Shown in pieces: positions 23,325 to 34,992 of a DNA stretch of 57,535 nt; position 1 is the stretch's first letter, and every line of letters begins with the position of its first letter. Source of the DNA: an uncultured Gemmiger sp. (GTDB lineage Bacteria; Bacillota; Clostridia; Oscillospirales; Ruminococcaceae); contig NZ_CAKTFU010000018.1 in the NCBI RefSeq assembly GCF_934561205.1, positions 1-57,535 on the forward strand. Direction: 5' to 3'. A program made the position numbers and the translations under genes. The notes beneath the pieces are model-generated. The model worked only from the letters and a program-made list of their open reading frames with translations, had not been told where the DNA came from and ran no database searches.

Positions 23325-25868
23325 TTACGCCTTTGCCGCAACGGTATATTCCCCGCTGCCAAGCACCTTTTCTTCCCCGCTCGGCAGCACGACGGTACAT
23401 TCGGTGCCGACGGGTACCGCCACGGTCATCGTCATCTCGCCGTCCGCGACCTTCCATGCCGCCTTGATCACGCCGTAGGGCGTACCCACCGTGCCTTCGG
23501 CCTCGGTGATGCCGCCGCCGACCACCGGCGCAAACCTGAACTTGCGGTACCCGGCCTCGGTGGGTTCCACGCCCAGCACACGGCGGTAAAGGAAGGCGCC
23601 CACCGCGCCGCTGGCGTAGTGGTTGTACGAGATCATCTTGTCGGTGCCGTCGTCGCCGATGGGGCACTCGCCGTTCTCGTCCAGACCGTCCCAACGCTCC
23701 CAAACCGTGGTTGCGCCCACGCGGACCTCATACAGCCAGCTGGGGCACTGTGTGTTCAGCAGCATCTTGTAGGCAGTGTCGGCGTGACCGTTGTCGGTCA
23801 ATGCAAACAGGATGTACGGCGTACCCGGGAAGCCTGTGCCGATCTTGTAGTCGTTCTTCTCGACCAGCTTGACCAGATTCTCGGCAGCTTTCGCCTTGAC
23901 GTTCTCGGGGAACATATTCAGGTACAGCGGCAGCACATAGGCGGTCTGGAACTCTTCCTTCGTCTTGCCGCTGCCGTCGGTCAGCACGCTGCAATAGGCA
24001 TCGGCCACCTTGCGGCTCAGCTCCTTGTACTTGGCGGCGTCCTCGGTCTTGCCAAGGATGCGTGCAATTTTCGCCAGCGTACCGCTGGTGTTGCACAGGG
24101 ACGCCGTGGCGGTGTACTTGCTGCGCGCCTGCCATTGGCTCATCTTCGGCACATCGGGGGCGACCCAGTCGCCGAAATGCAGCACCGACGGCGTGTGCCA
24201 GATGTAACGGTGCTTGCCGATGCCGAACCCGGCCCAGAAGCAGCACGCCTTGACGTACTTCTGCATCGTGGGGTACATCATACGCAGCACGTCCAGGCTG
24301 CCCGTGGCCTCGTACAAAGCCCACGGCACCAGCACGCAGGCATCGCCCCACCAGTCCACGGCCATCTCGGGCATTGTGGCGGGGAAACCGTAGCCCTGCA
24401 CGGGCACGGTGTTGGGGATGCCGCCGGTGGGCAGCTGCTCCGCCTTGACGTCGCGCAGCCACTTCTCCAAAAAGCGGCTCAGTTCAAAGTTGTACAGCGC
24501 CGTGGGCGAGAACACGGCAATGTCTCCGGTCCAGCCCATGCGCTCATCGCGTTGGGGGCAGTCCGTCGGTATATCAACGAAATTTGACTTGGCGCTCCAT
24601 GTAATGTTGGACTGCAATTTGTTCAGCATCTCATCGGAGCAGCGGAAGGAACCGCTGTGTTCCCCGTCGGAGTAGAGCGCCACGGCCTCGATTTCCAGAT
24701 CCTTCGCATCGATGCCCTTGACCCCCGCATAGCGGAAGCCCATGTAGCTGAACCGCGGGCTGTAGGTCTGCTCGCCGTCGCGGCAGGTGTAGGTGGCGGT
24801 CGCCTTGGCCGTGCGCAGGAAGGTGACATTCAGCGTGCCGTCGGGGTTCAGGATCTCGGCGTGGCGCACGGTCACGACCTGACCCGCCCTGCCGTGAATC
24901 TTCATGCGGACGACGCCTGCGAAGTTCTGGCCGAAGTCGTAAATCGTCTCGCCGTCCTTCGTGGCAGTTACGGCCACGGGTTTCATAACCTCATGGGCCT
25001 TGACCGGGGCACCGTAGTCCGCCGTGATGGCGGGGGTGACTTTCAGCGTTTCGGGCGCGGCGTTGTGCCAATCGCTGATTTCCTGCGTAGCATCGTAGGT
25101 CTCACCATCGTACAGATCCGCCATGCGCACGGGACCGTTCTCACTGACCTGCCATGTGGCGTCGGTGCCAATGGTCTCCACTGTGCCGTCCGTGTACTCG
25201 ATGCGCAGCTCTGCCAGCAGCGCCTGACGGTCAGCGGTCACGCGGTTTTTGCGGGTAAACACAAAGCTGCCCACAGCCCAGCCGCCTGCGACCGTGAAGG
25301 TCAGCGTGTCGTTTCCCGTCAAAAACGGCGTTACATCGTAGGTCTGATACTGCAAGTGGGACTTGTAGCTCGTAAAGCCGGGGGCGAAGTATTGCTCGCC
25401 CAGCTTTTGACCGTTCAGCTCTGCCTCGTAGATGCCCATAGCCGTGGCGTAGAGCCGCGCGCGGGCAACGGGTTTGTTCGTTGTGATTTCCTTGCGGAAA
25501 ACCATCGGCACGGGGCTGACCTTGGCCTCGGTGAAGTGATAGTCGCCGTCGGTGATCCACTGCCCCTTCCAAGGCGTTTCCATGCGGCCTGTCTCAAAGG
25601 TGGTGGCGGCGGTGGCGGTCTCGCCTGCGTCGTCCGTGGCGTTTAGGCGCACGCTGTAGGTGGTGAAAGGCAGCAGCGCAGGACCGACATAGGCAGTGCT
25701 CTGACCACTGGTCACATGGGCGGACCAATCGCCGACGGTCAACTCGGCATCGGCCAACTGTGCGCCGCTGCGGTCGCTCTTGACGGCAAAGGCAATGCGC
25801 GGGGCCGGGCTGTCGGTCACGCAGCCGGCGGTCAGATGCTCCACCGTCAGGCGTGTGATTTCAAACAT
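23325..25868 (-). CDS. Alpha-L-rhamnosidase, GH78
   Basis: 847 residues from ATG 25868 with a GAGGAGGAG ribosome site. An N-terminal Ig-like/Bac_rhamnosid_N region and carbohydrate-binding domains (about 1-340, with YFAPGFTSYKSHLQYQTYDV) precede the (alpha/alpha)6 barrel. The catalytic core has DIPTDCPQRDERMGWTGD (the acidic cluster holding the candidate general acid) and later WERWDGLDENG and YNHYASGAVG. There is no signal peptide, so it is cytosolic and would act on imported rhamnosides. It is the first gene of a four-gene operon with a symporter and GH3; plant rhamnoglucosides such as flavonoid rutinosides are plausible substrates. Confidence 0.9.
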   Translation of the reverse strand: MFEITRLTVEHLTAGCVTDSPAPRIAFAVKSDRSGAQLADAELTVGDWSAHVTSGQSTAYVGPALLPFTTYSVRLNATDDAGETATAATTFETGRMETPWKGQWITDGDYHFTEAKVSPVPMVFRKEITTNKPVARARLYATAMGIYEAELNGQKLGEQYFAPGFTSYKSHLQYQTYDVTPFLTGNDTLTFTVAGGWAVGSFVFTRKNRVTADRQALLAELRIEYTDGTVETIGTDATWQVSENGPVRMADLYDGETYDATQEISDWHNAAPETLKVTPAITADYGAPVKAHEVMKPVAVTATKDGETIYDFGQNFAGVVRMKIHGRAGQVVTVRHAEILNPDGTLNVTFLRTAKATATYTCRDGEQTYSPRFSYMGFRYAGVKGIDAKDLEIEAVALYSDGEHSGSFRCSDEMLNKLQSNITWSAKSNFVDIPTDCPQRDERMGWTGDIAVFSPTALYNFELSRFLEKWLRDVKAEQLPTGGIPNTVPVQGYGFPATMPEMAVDWWGDACVLVPWALYEATGSLDVLRMMYPTMQKYVKACCFWAGFGIGKHRYIWHTPSVLHFGDWVAPDVPKMSQWQARSKYTATASLCNTSGTLAKIARILGKTEDAAKYKELSRKVADAYCSVLTDGSGKTKEEFQTAYVLPLYLNMFPENVKAKAAENLVKLVEKNDYKIGTGFPGTPYILFALTDNGHADTAYKMLLNTQCPSWLYEVRVGATTVWERWDGLDENGECPIGDDGTDKMISYNHYASGAVGAFLYRRVLGVEPTEAGYRKFRFAPVVGGGITEAEGTVGTPYGVIKAAWKVADGEMTMTVAVPVGTECTVVLPSGEEKVLGSGEYTVAAKA

Positions 25869-26089
25869 AGGCTCTCCTCCTTCGTCGGACGGGCAGCCCA
25901 TCCGGAGATTGTTTCTCTTTTTCTGTAAGCCTACCTTATCACAAAAATCGTACGGCGGCACATAATTTGCACGAAATGCGCCTTTTTTCGCACAAACGGT
26001 TTTGGGCTTCGTCGGATTTCACAAGGGTCTTCGTTTATTTTTTGTGCACACTGCTCAACGCGGCATCCAAACATAGGGCAATACCGCAC

Positions 26090-26132
26090 AAACAACGCCC
26101 CCTGCACGGCGTTTGCCGATGCAGGGGGCGCA
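26090..26132 (-). terminator. Terminator of the first GHKL/LytTR pair
   Basis: On the minus strand GCGCCCCCTGCA and TGCAGGGGGCGT form a 12-bp stem followed by TGTTTGTG. It lies 14 bp after the kinase stop. The rest of the 278-bp gap to the GH78 gene is AT-richer and should hold the GH78 promoter, which I could not place with confidence. Confidence 0.75.
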
Positions 26133-26145
26133 ATTCTTCATTTAT

Positions 26146-27480
26146 TTATTCTTGCTGCGGCTGCCCCAGCGGAATCAGCACGCGCAGCTCAAACCAGCCC
26201 TTGCGGGTCGTAATTGTCGCGGTACCGCCGTATTTTGCGGCGGCGTTTTGTATGCTTTTTACACCGAAGCCATGGTACAAGACATCCTTTTTCGTTGTGA
26301 CGGGCAGCCCCTTCTCAAATTTCAGCTCACCGTCAAAGCAGTTTTCAATGCGGATGGCCGCAAAGCCTTTTTGCCTCGCCACGCTCAGGTGGATGAGCCT
26401 GCGCTCCGGGTCTGTGATTTTGTCGACGCTCTCGATCGCGTTGTCCAGCGCATTGCCGAACAGGTTGCTGATGTCCATCACGTCCATAAAGTCCAGCGCT
26501 GTGCCGTCAGCCACACAGGTCAGTTGAATGTTTTTGGTGCGGCAGGTCAGACTTTTGCCTGTCAGCACTGTGTCCAGCACCTTATTGCCGGTGTCGTTCT
26601 GCGCCTCGTAGGCTTTGATTTCCTGCTCCATATTGTCCAGCACGGCATTGCGTTTTTCGCCGCTCTCGGCGCGCAGCACCGCGATCTGGTGCTTTAAGTC
26701 GTGATATTTCTGGTTGATGAGGTCAATGCTCTCTTGCCGGATTTTGTAGGTTTCATACTGGATGTGCAGCATATTTCGCAGGGCATCCGCCTCGCGCTGT
26801 GTCAATAAATCGCGCAGCTGCGATTGATACGCAAACAGCAGCGCCACGCCGCCGAAGTAGACGACTGTGCGCATTGTGTAAATTTCCATCGTGCCGCGGG
26901 CCGAAAACGGCGTGTTCAGCTGCGTATAGCTGATGCTGGACAAAATGTAGATGGCCGTCGCCATGATCGCCGCAATGCAGGTCGTGCGGGGTCGAATGTC
27001 AAACTGAACACTGCCCGTGCTGCCGCCATCCTCCAGAAGCCACATCAGACCGAAGATGATGCCGAACCCCGCCGCAATAAAGAGCACCAGCGCAGGCAGG
27101 CTTTGCAATACCGCGATGTCACGCGCAAAATATACATACATCTGCCACGTCAGCGCCCCGGCAAAACCCGCCAGAATAAACGCCCGCGTGCAGAAATACC
27201 CCACCTGCCAGCGGTCGGCACGGGTGGCCGCCGCCATAAAAAGCAGCATAAGTGCGACAGAAACCGCGTACAGCACATTGAACCGCCAGCCGCTAAAGCC
27301 GTCGGTGGCCACAAGATAGACCGCCAAGGCCGCCAAGGCACCCCCGTACAGCGCCGCGCGCTTGACCCCGCCGTAGCGCGGCGGCAGAAACCGCAGGTAC
27401 AAAAGGCAGGCCAGCCAGTCTGCCAGCGCCGTGACAAGGCGCGGAATATCCATCTCGTAATAAGGGATTTTCAGCGGCAT
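26146..27480 (-). CDS. GHKL-type sensor histidine kinase (AgrC/VirS-like)
   Basis: 444 residues. Six or seven membrane segments fill about 1-210, without an obvious extracytoplasmic sensor domain. A coiled linker is followed by the H-box YHDLKHQIAVLR (phospho-acceptor His) and a GHKL ATPase (about 330-440) with NLFGNALDNAIES as N-box and YHGFGVKSI as G-box. It starts 4 bp after the LytTR regulator gene, with which it forms a two-component system. No AgrB/AgrD-like peptide genes are nearby, so the signal is unknown. Confidence 0.85.
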   Translation of the reverse strand: MPLKIPYYEMDIPRLVTALADWLACLLYLRFLPPRYGGVKRAALYGGALAALAVYLVATDGFSGWRFNVLYAVSVALMLLFMAAATRADRWQVGYFCTRAFILAGFAGALTWQMYVYFARDIAVLQSLPALVLFIAAGFGIIFGLMWLLEDGGSTGSVQFDIRPRTTCIAAIMATAIYILSSISYTQLNTPFSARGTMEIYTMRTVVYFGGVALLFAYQSQLRDLLTQREADALRNMLHIQYETYKIRQESIDLINQKYHDLKHQIAVLRAESGEKRNAVLDNMEQEIKAYEAQNDTGNKVLDTVLTGKSLTCRTKNIQLTCVADGTALDFMDVMDISNLFGNALDNAIESVDKITDPERRLIHLSVARQKGFAAIRIENCFDGELKFEKGLPVTTKKDVLYHGFGVKSIQNAAAKYGGTATITTRKGWFELRVLIPLGQPQQE

Positions 27481-27484
27481 ATCG

Positions 27485-28192
27485 TCACCCCGCCCCGTTG
27501 ATATAATCGTTCAGCGCATCCAGAAATGCCTTGCGCCGCGCGCGCGCCAACGGCACACGGTCGCCGTGGACGATGGCATCCTCACCGTCCATTCGATCAA
27601 CGTGTTCCAGATTCACAAGGCAGCCCTTGTTTACACGGAAATAACTGTCCTGCGCCAATTTTTCCTCCGTCTCCGTCATGGAGCCCGGGGCGGTCAATTC
27701 CCCTTCCGCCGTGTGAAAGATCAAGTCATGCCCGCAGTTCTCGATCCAATAAATGGCCGAGGTGTCCAGCTTATGGGCCGTGCCGTGGGCGTTGATCTGC
27801 AAAAAGTGCCGTGCGCGGCGTGCCACGCGCTCCACGGCGCGGCCGAGTCTCTGCGAAAACGCATAGTAATTGACCGGCTTCAGCACATAGTCCAGTGCAT
27901 CGACGGCATAGCCCTTGATAGCATACTGCGGCGAATTTGTGATAAAGATAATGATAACCTCGGTGTCGACCTTGCGGATCTCCTCGGCAGCCATCATGCC
28001 GTCCATAAACTTCATCTCGATGTCCATCAGGATGATGTCATAGACCGCCTTATAGCCAAGTGCGATCTCGTCGCCGTCGGAAAATTCGGTCACGGTAAAT
28101 TTTTCGCCCGACGCCGCACTGTATTTGTCAATATATTCGCGCAGCTGGCTGCGGTAGAGCTCGTCATCCTCGACAAGGGCCAAACGAATCAT
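27485..28192 (-). CDS. LytTR-family response regulator
   Basis: 235 residues from ATG 28192 (GGGGGTG upstream). A receiver domain (1-120) has acidic EDD (8-10), phospho-acceptor Asp57 in ILMDIEM and KP at the end (LDYVLKPVNYY). A LytTR DNA-binding domain follows (about 135-235), with FLQINAHG, YWIENCGHDLIFHTAEG and FRVNKGCLVNLEHV. Regulators of this type bind pairs of short direct repeats. No such pair was identified here. Confidence 0.9.
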   Translation of the reverse strand: MIRLALVEDDELYRSQLREYIDKYSAASGEKFTVTEFSDGDEIALGYKAVYDIILMDIEMKFMDGMMAAEEIRKVDTEVIIIFITNSPQYAIKGYAVDALDYVLKPVNYYAFSQRLGRAVERVARRARHFLQINAHGTAHKLDTSAIYWIENCGHDLIFHTAEGELTAPGSMTETEEKLAQDSYFRVNKGCLVNLEHVDRMDGEDAIVHGDRVPLARARRKAFLDALNDYINGAG

Positions 28193-28264
28193 ATCCGGCA
28201 CACCCCCTTTTTATAGTAACTGTAGCATATTCGCCGGGAAGTTGCAAGGAAAGCATTTCCGTTT

Positions 28265-29596
28265 TTATTTTTTCTGAATTTCCGGTATCGGCATCACAAT
28301 GTCGATTTGGAACAGCTTATCCTGCGTCGAAATCGAGAAGCTGCCGTTATATTTTTCAACGATATGGCGCACACTCATCATGCCGTAACCATGGGAATCC
28401 TTATCCGCTTTGGTCGTGATGGGCAACCCGTCCCTGAATTGCAGCGAATCCTCAAAGTGGTTCTCGGCGTGGATGGTCAGCATACGGTTGACCGTGCGCA
28501 CCGCGAGGTGGATGAACCGCGTATCGGGCGGCAGATTCGTTTCGCACTCTATGGCGTTGTCCAGAATATTGCCGAACAACGAGAAAATATCTATCGTCTC
28601 CATAAACGCCACGCCGCTGCCGTCAGCCATGCAGGTGAACTGAATCTCATGCGTCGCGCAGTGCAGGCGCTTATCGGTCAGCACAATGTCCAGCGTCTCA
28701 TTGCCGGTGCGCACGGCGCTGTTATAGAGGGACACCGACTTTTCCAGGTCGTCCAGATACGCGGGGTCGACCTGCCCCGTCGTTCGCAGATTGCGTATCT
28801 GGTGCTTCAAATCGTGGCACTTGATGTTGATGGCATCGATGTTCTCCTTGACGAGTTGATACTGTTTCTGTTCCTCGGCCCAGAGTTTTTTCATCGTACC
28901 GATTTCCAAGCGGTCCTTGGCTGCGGCCAGCATTTGCACCTGCAAAAGCAGCATAAACACATAGAAAATTATTTCTCCGACATTCAACAGGTTGTAAAAG
29001 AACAAGTTGTATCGGGAAATTGCGCCGCTCTCAAAATAGAAAATCGGCGTCAGCATACTGTCCAGCAGCAGGAACAGCAGCGCGTTCTGCATCGGGATCT
29101 CGCTGTCGCCCAGCGCGTGCATTTTTTTGCCGACGGTAAAATAGATAAACAGATACACGACGCAGAAACAGCTGATATACACCAAGATGTGCGAGGGTGT
29201 GCGCTCGACAAAATAGGGCACAAGGCTGCTGTTCAGGCGGCAGACGGACGCGACGACCAAAAACAAACGGTCGGAGATATACCACGTCGCAAAGCCCGCA
29301 CTGAAATAGAACAGCACATTGGAGAGCCTTTCCTCAAAGCAGTACAGAAGCCCGCAGATCATTATAACGAGAAGGATACCGGAGTAAACTGCCTCCACAG
29401 CGATGCTGCCGCCGTAGGTGTAGGCGAACAGCAGGCACAGCAGGCGTACCGGCACAAGACAGACAACGGCCCGCCGCACAAAATGCGGGCGGCGGCCGCA
29501 GCGGAAGATAAACGGCACTGTCGCCAGCAGGAACGCCATAAAGATGTCCCAGAACTTCACATGAAAAAGAAAGCGGCGGATAAGCGAAAGCGGCAT
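28265..29596 (-). CDS. GHKL-type sensor histidine kinase, second pair
   Basis: 443 residues from ATG 29596 (a GTG one codon earlier is also possible). About six or seven membrane segments cover 15-220. The H-box is CHDLKHQIRNLR, the N-box SLFGNILDNAIEC and the G-box SHGYGMMSVRHIVEKYNG. It resembles the kinase at 26146-27480 throughout, so the two two-component systems look like an old duplication. It starts 9 bp after its regulator's stop codon. Confidence 0.85.
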   Translation of the reverse strand: MPLSLIRRFLFHVKFWDIFMAFLLATVPFIFRCGRRPHFVRRAVVCLVPVRLLCLLFAYTYGGSIAVEAVYSGILLVIMICGLLYCFEERLSNVLFYFSAGFATWYISDRLFLVVASVCRLNSSLVPYFVERTPSHILVYISCFCVVYLFIYFTVGKKMHALGDSEIPMQNALLFLLLDSMLTPIFYFESGAISRYNLFFYNLLNVGEIIFYVFMLLLQVQMLAAAKDRLEIGTMKKLWAEEQKQYQLVKENIDAINIKCHDLKHQIRNLRTTGQVDPAYLDDLEKSVSLYNSAVRTGNETLDIVLTDKRLHCATHEIQFTCMADGSGVAFMETIDIFSLFGNILDNAIECETNLPPDTRFIHLAVRTVNRMLTIHAENHFEDSLQFRDGLPITTKADKDSHGYGMMSVRHIVEKYNGSFSISTQDKLFQIDIVMPIPEIQKK

Positions 29597-29605
29597 CACA
29601 GCACA

Positions 29606-30325
29606 TCACCCGTCCTTTCGGGAGGTTTTGTTCAGGTAGGCGATAACGCGGTCGCTGAATGCCTTGCGCCTGCGCTGGCTGATGGGCAGCTTTGTGCTGC
29701 CGACGATGACTTCGGTCTTTGTCACAGACGTGATGTGCTGCATATTGACAAGGTGTGCGCTGCTGCACCGCGCAAAATTGCAGGTGCCCAGTTCGGCCTC
29801 GACATCGGACAGCTTGCCCCACGCCTTGATGCTGCCCTGGTCTGTATGGTACAGCAGCAGATGGTCCTGAATCTCAACATAATAAATCTGCGAGATGCGC
29901 AGGCGGTGAATCGTACCTGCAGCCTGCAAAATCACTTCTTTCTCCTCGCGCACAGGCAGATTGCGCAGTGCGCGCAGCATCATGGACGAGAAGCGGAAAT
30001 AGTTGATGGGCTTAATGACAAAGTCGAGCGCGTCGACCTCGTAACCGTTGATGGCGTACTGCTCCATATTCGTGATGAACACCAGCACAACCACGGGGTC
30101 TGCGGCACGCAGCTGGCGGGCGGTCTCAATGCCGTTCATACCGGGCAACTCAATATCCATAAAAATCAGGTCGGTGTCCATATGGTAATTGTCTATAAAA
30201 TCGGACGGATTCTCGTAGACCGTGATGGAAAAGTTCTGCCCCTGCTCCCGCTCGCAGCGGCGCAGGCAGTCGATGAGCATGTCGCGGTCCGTCGGGTCAT
30301 CTTCCAGTATTTTGATGCGTACCAT
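29606..30325 (-). CDS. LytTR-family response regulator, second pair
   Basis: 239 residues; GGGAGG before ATG 30325. The receiver domain has EDD (8-10), Asp57 in LIFMDIEL and LDFVIKPINYF. The LytTR domain follows (about 140-235), with RISQIYYVEIQDHLLLYHT and FARCSSAHLVNMQHITSV. It is divergent from the lacZ-type gene with 340 bp between them. Whether it controls that gene cannot be told from sequence. Confidence 0.9.
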   Translation of the reverse strand: MVRIKILEDDPTDRDMLIDCLRRCEREQGQNFSITVYENPSDFIDNYHMDTDLIFMDIELPGMNGIETARQLRAADPVVVLVFITNMEQYAINGYEVDALDFVIKPINYFRFSSMMLRALRNLPVREEKEVILQAAGTIHRLRISQIYYVEIQDHLLLYHTDQGSIKAWGKLSDVEAELGTCNFARCSSAHLVNMQHITSVTKTEVIVGSTKLPISQRRRKAFSDRVIAYLNKTSRKDG

Positions 30326-33608
<3,283 letters not shown>

Positions 33609-33611
33609 CCT

Positions 33612-33688
33612 ACCCATTTGACCACTGCTGTGCGGCAGCACCACAAAACAAAAAAGCCTGTTGTGATAACCGACAACAGGCTTTTTGT
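33612..33688 (+). terminator. Family A repeat copy ending in the lacZ terminator
   Basis: The first half (ACCCATTTGACCACTGCTGT...) matches repeats at 886 and 13371. The second half is a perfect 14-bp stem, AAAAAGCCTGTTGT (33651-33664) and ACAACAGGCTTTTT (33673-33686), followed by GTTTTG. It therefore works as a rho-independent terminator in either direction. Confidence 0.85.
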
Positions 33689-33724
33689 TTTGGGTGCAGG
33701 TGTGCAGGCACAAGGCTGCTTCTG

Positions 33725-33892
33725 TCACAAATTTGTTCCCCAGACCTCCACCTGCGTCAGCGCGGGGAAGGGGCTGGGGTCGTCTGCCTTTTTCAGATAG
33801 GGCGCCATCGCCAGCATACCGCAGGCGGCGATCGCCGCGGCGGAGGAATCGCGCGGCTCGTCCCCGTCCGCAAAGGTCAAGTCCCAATGCCG
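33725..33892 (-). pseudogene. 3' relic of a GH88-like (unsaturated glucuronyl hydrolase family) gene
   Basis: The minus strand encodes about 54 residues ending at TGA 33725: WDLTFADGDEPRDSSAAAIA, then ACGMLAMAPYLKKADD and ALTQVEVWGTNL. The PRDSSAAAIAA pattern is characteristic of the barrel of GH88/GH105-type enzymes close to their C-terminus. There is no start and no upstream part: at about 33892 the sequence changes to a segment that recurs before the M29 peptidase gene at 44447. It is too short to be functional and is a deletion remnant. Confidence 0.7.
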
Positions 33893-33895
33893 TAT

Positions 33896-33922
33896 CGGCA
33901 CTTAGAATTATGCTGTATTGCC
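33896..33922 (+). repeat. Shared leader segment, copy 1
   Basis: CGGCACTTAGAATTATGC plus several further bases recur with two mismatches at 44447-44471, before the M29 aminopeptidase. Here it directly adjoins the broken GH88 fragment, so it marks a rearrangement junction. Confidence 0.6.
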
Positions 33923-33951
33923 TTGAATTTTTCATAAAAATAAGGTATACT
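33923..33951 (+). promoter_or_regulatory. Promoter of the surface-glycan operon
   Basis: A -35 box TTGAAT (33923-33928) and -10 box TATACT (33946-33951) are separated by 17 bp. The start codon of the first gene is 57 bp downstream, with AAAAGGAG as ribosome site. Confidence 0.7.
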
Positions 33952-34007
33952 GTTTTACAAGTATTGTACATTGCAAAAATATACCTGTTTATAAAAGGAG
34001 TATAGCT

Positions 34008-34991
34008 ATGGCACACACCGTAATGGTAACCGGCGCAGACGGTTTTATCGGCAGCCACCTGACCGAGGAATTGGTAAAACGCGGCGAGAAGGTTCGCGCC
34101 TTCTGCCTGTACAATTCGTTTGGCTCCCTGGGCTGGATCGACACCCTGCCCAAGGAGATCCGCAGCGAGATCGACGTTTTCATGGGCGACGTGCGCGACC
34201 CCAACGGTGTGCGCACCGCCATGCGCGGGCAGGAGCGCGTGTTCCATCTGGCCGCGCTGATCGCCATTCCGTTTTCTTACCACAGCCCCGACAGCTATGT
34301 TGACACCAACATCAAGGGCACACTGAACGTGCTGAACGCCGCGCGCGAACTGGACACCCAACGTGTACTGGTCACCTCCACCAGCGAGGTCTACGGCACC
34401 GCGCAGTATGTGCCCATCGACGAAAAACACCCCTATCAGGGGCAAAGCCCCTACTCTGCCACCAAGATCGGCGCTGACCGTTTGGCAGAGAGCTTCTACC
34501 GCAGCTTTGACCTGCCCGTCACCATCGTGCGTCCCTTCAACACCTACGGCCCGCGCCAGAGCGGCCGCGCCATCATCCCCACCATCATCACCCAGCTGCT
34601 GGCCGGGCAGACCGAGATCAAGCTCGGCAGCCTGACCCCCACCCGCGATTTCAACTACGTCAAGGACACCGCCAACGGCTTTATGACCATTGCCGACTGC
34701 GATGCCGCCATCGGCCAGGAGCTGAACATTGCCACCGGCGTGGAACATTCCATCGGCGATCTGGCCAACGAGCTGATTGCCCAGATCAACCCCAACGCCA
34801 GGATCGTCTGCGAGGCCGAGCGCCTGCGCCCCGAAAAGAGCGAGGTCAACCGCCTGCTGGGCGACGCCACCAAGCTGCGCAGCCTGACCGGCTGGGCACC
34901 CAACTACACCTTTGAACAGGGCCTGGCCGAGACCATCGAGTTCCTGCGCGGCAACCTGGACCAGTACAAGGTCGGGCAGTATATCCTGTAA
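34008..34991 (+). CDS. legB: NAD-dependent nucleotide-sugar 4,6-dehydratase, LegB-like (extended SDR)
   Basis: 327 residues. The Rossmann motif is TGADGFIG (8-15). The catalytic set is Ser/Thr in TSTSEVYG (about 123-130) with Tyr149 and Lys153 in PYSATK. KVRAFCLYNSFGSLGWIDTL and RPFNTYGPRQSGRAIIPTII match the LegB branch, which makes 4-keto-6-deoxy-GlcNAc nucleotides for legionaminic acid. No other leg/neu genes are in the window, so the product could instead be a different 6-deoxy sugar. It is first in an operon of membrane proteins, with 1 bp between its stop and the next ATG. Confidence 0.8.
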   Translation: MAHTVMVTGADGFIGSHLTEELVKRGEKVRAFCLYNSFGSLGWIDTLPKEIRSEIDVFMGDVRDPNGVRTAMRGQERVFHLAALIAIPFSYHSPDSYVDTNIKGTLNVLNAARELDTQRVLVTSTSEVYGTAQYVPIDEKHPYQGQSPYSATKIGADRLAESFYRSFDLPVTIVRPFNTYGPRQSGRAIIPTIITQLLAGQTEIKLGSLTPTRDFNYVKDTANGFMTIADCDAAIGQELNIATGVEHSIGDLANELIAQINPNARIVCEAERLRPEKSEVNRLLGDATKLRSLTGWAPNYTFEQGLAETIEFLRGNLDQYKVGQYIL

Positions 34992-34992
34992 T

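Noticed and set aside
27485..30325. Agr-type quorum-sensing locus
   Set aside because: The kinases and LytTR regulators fit, but no AgrB-like protease or AgrD-like peptide gene could be found in or next to the region.
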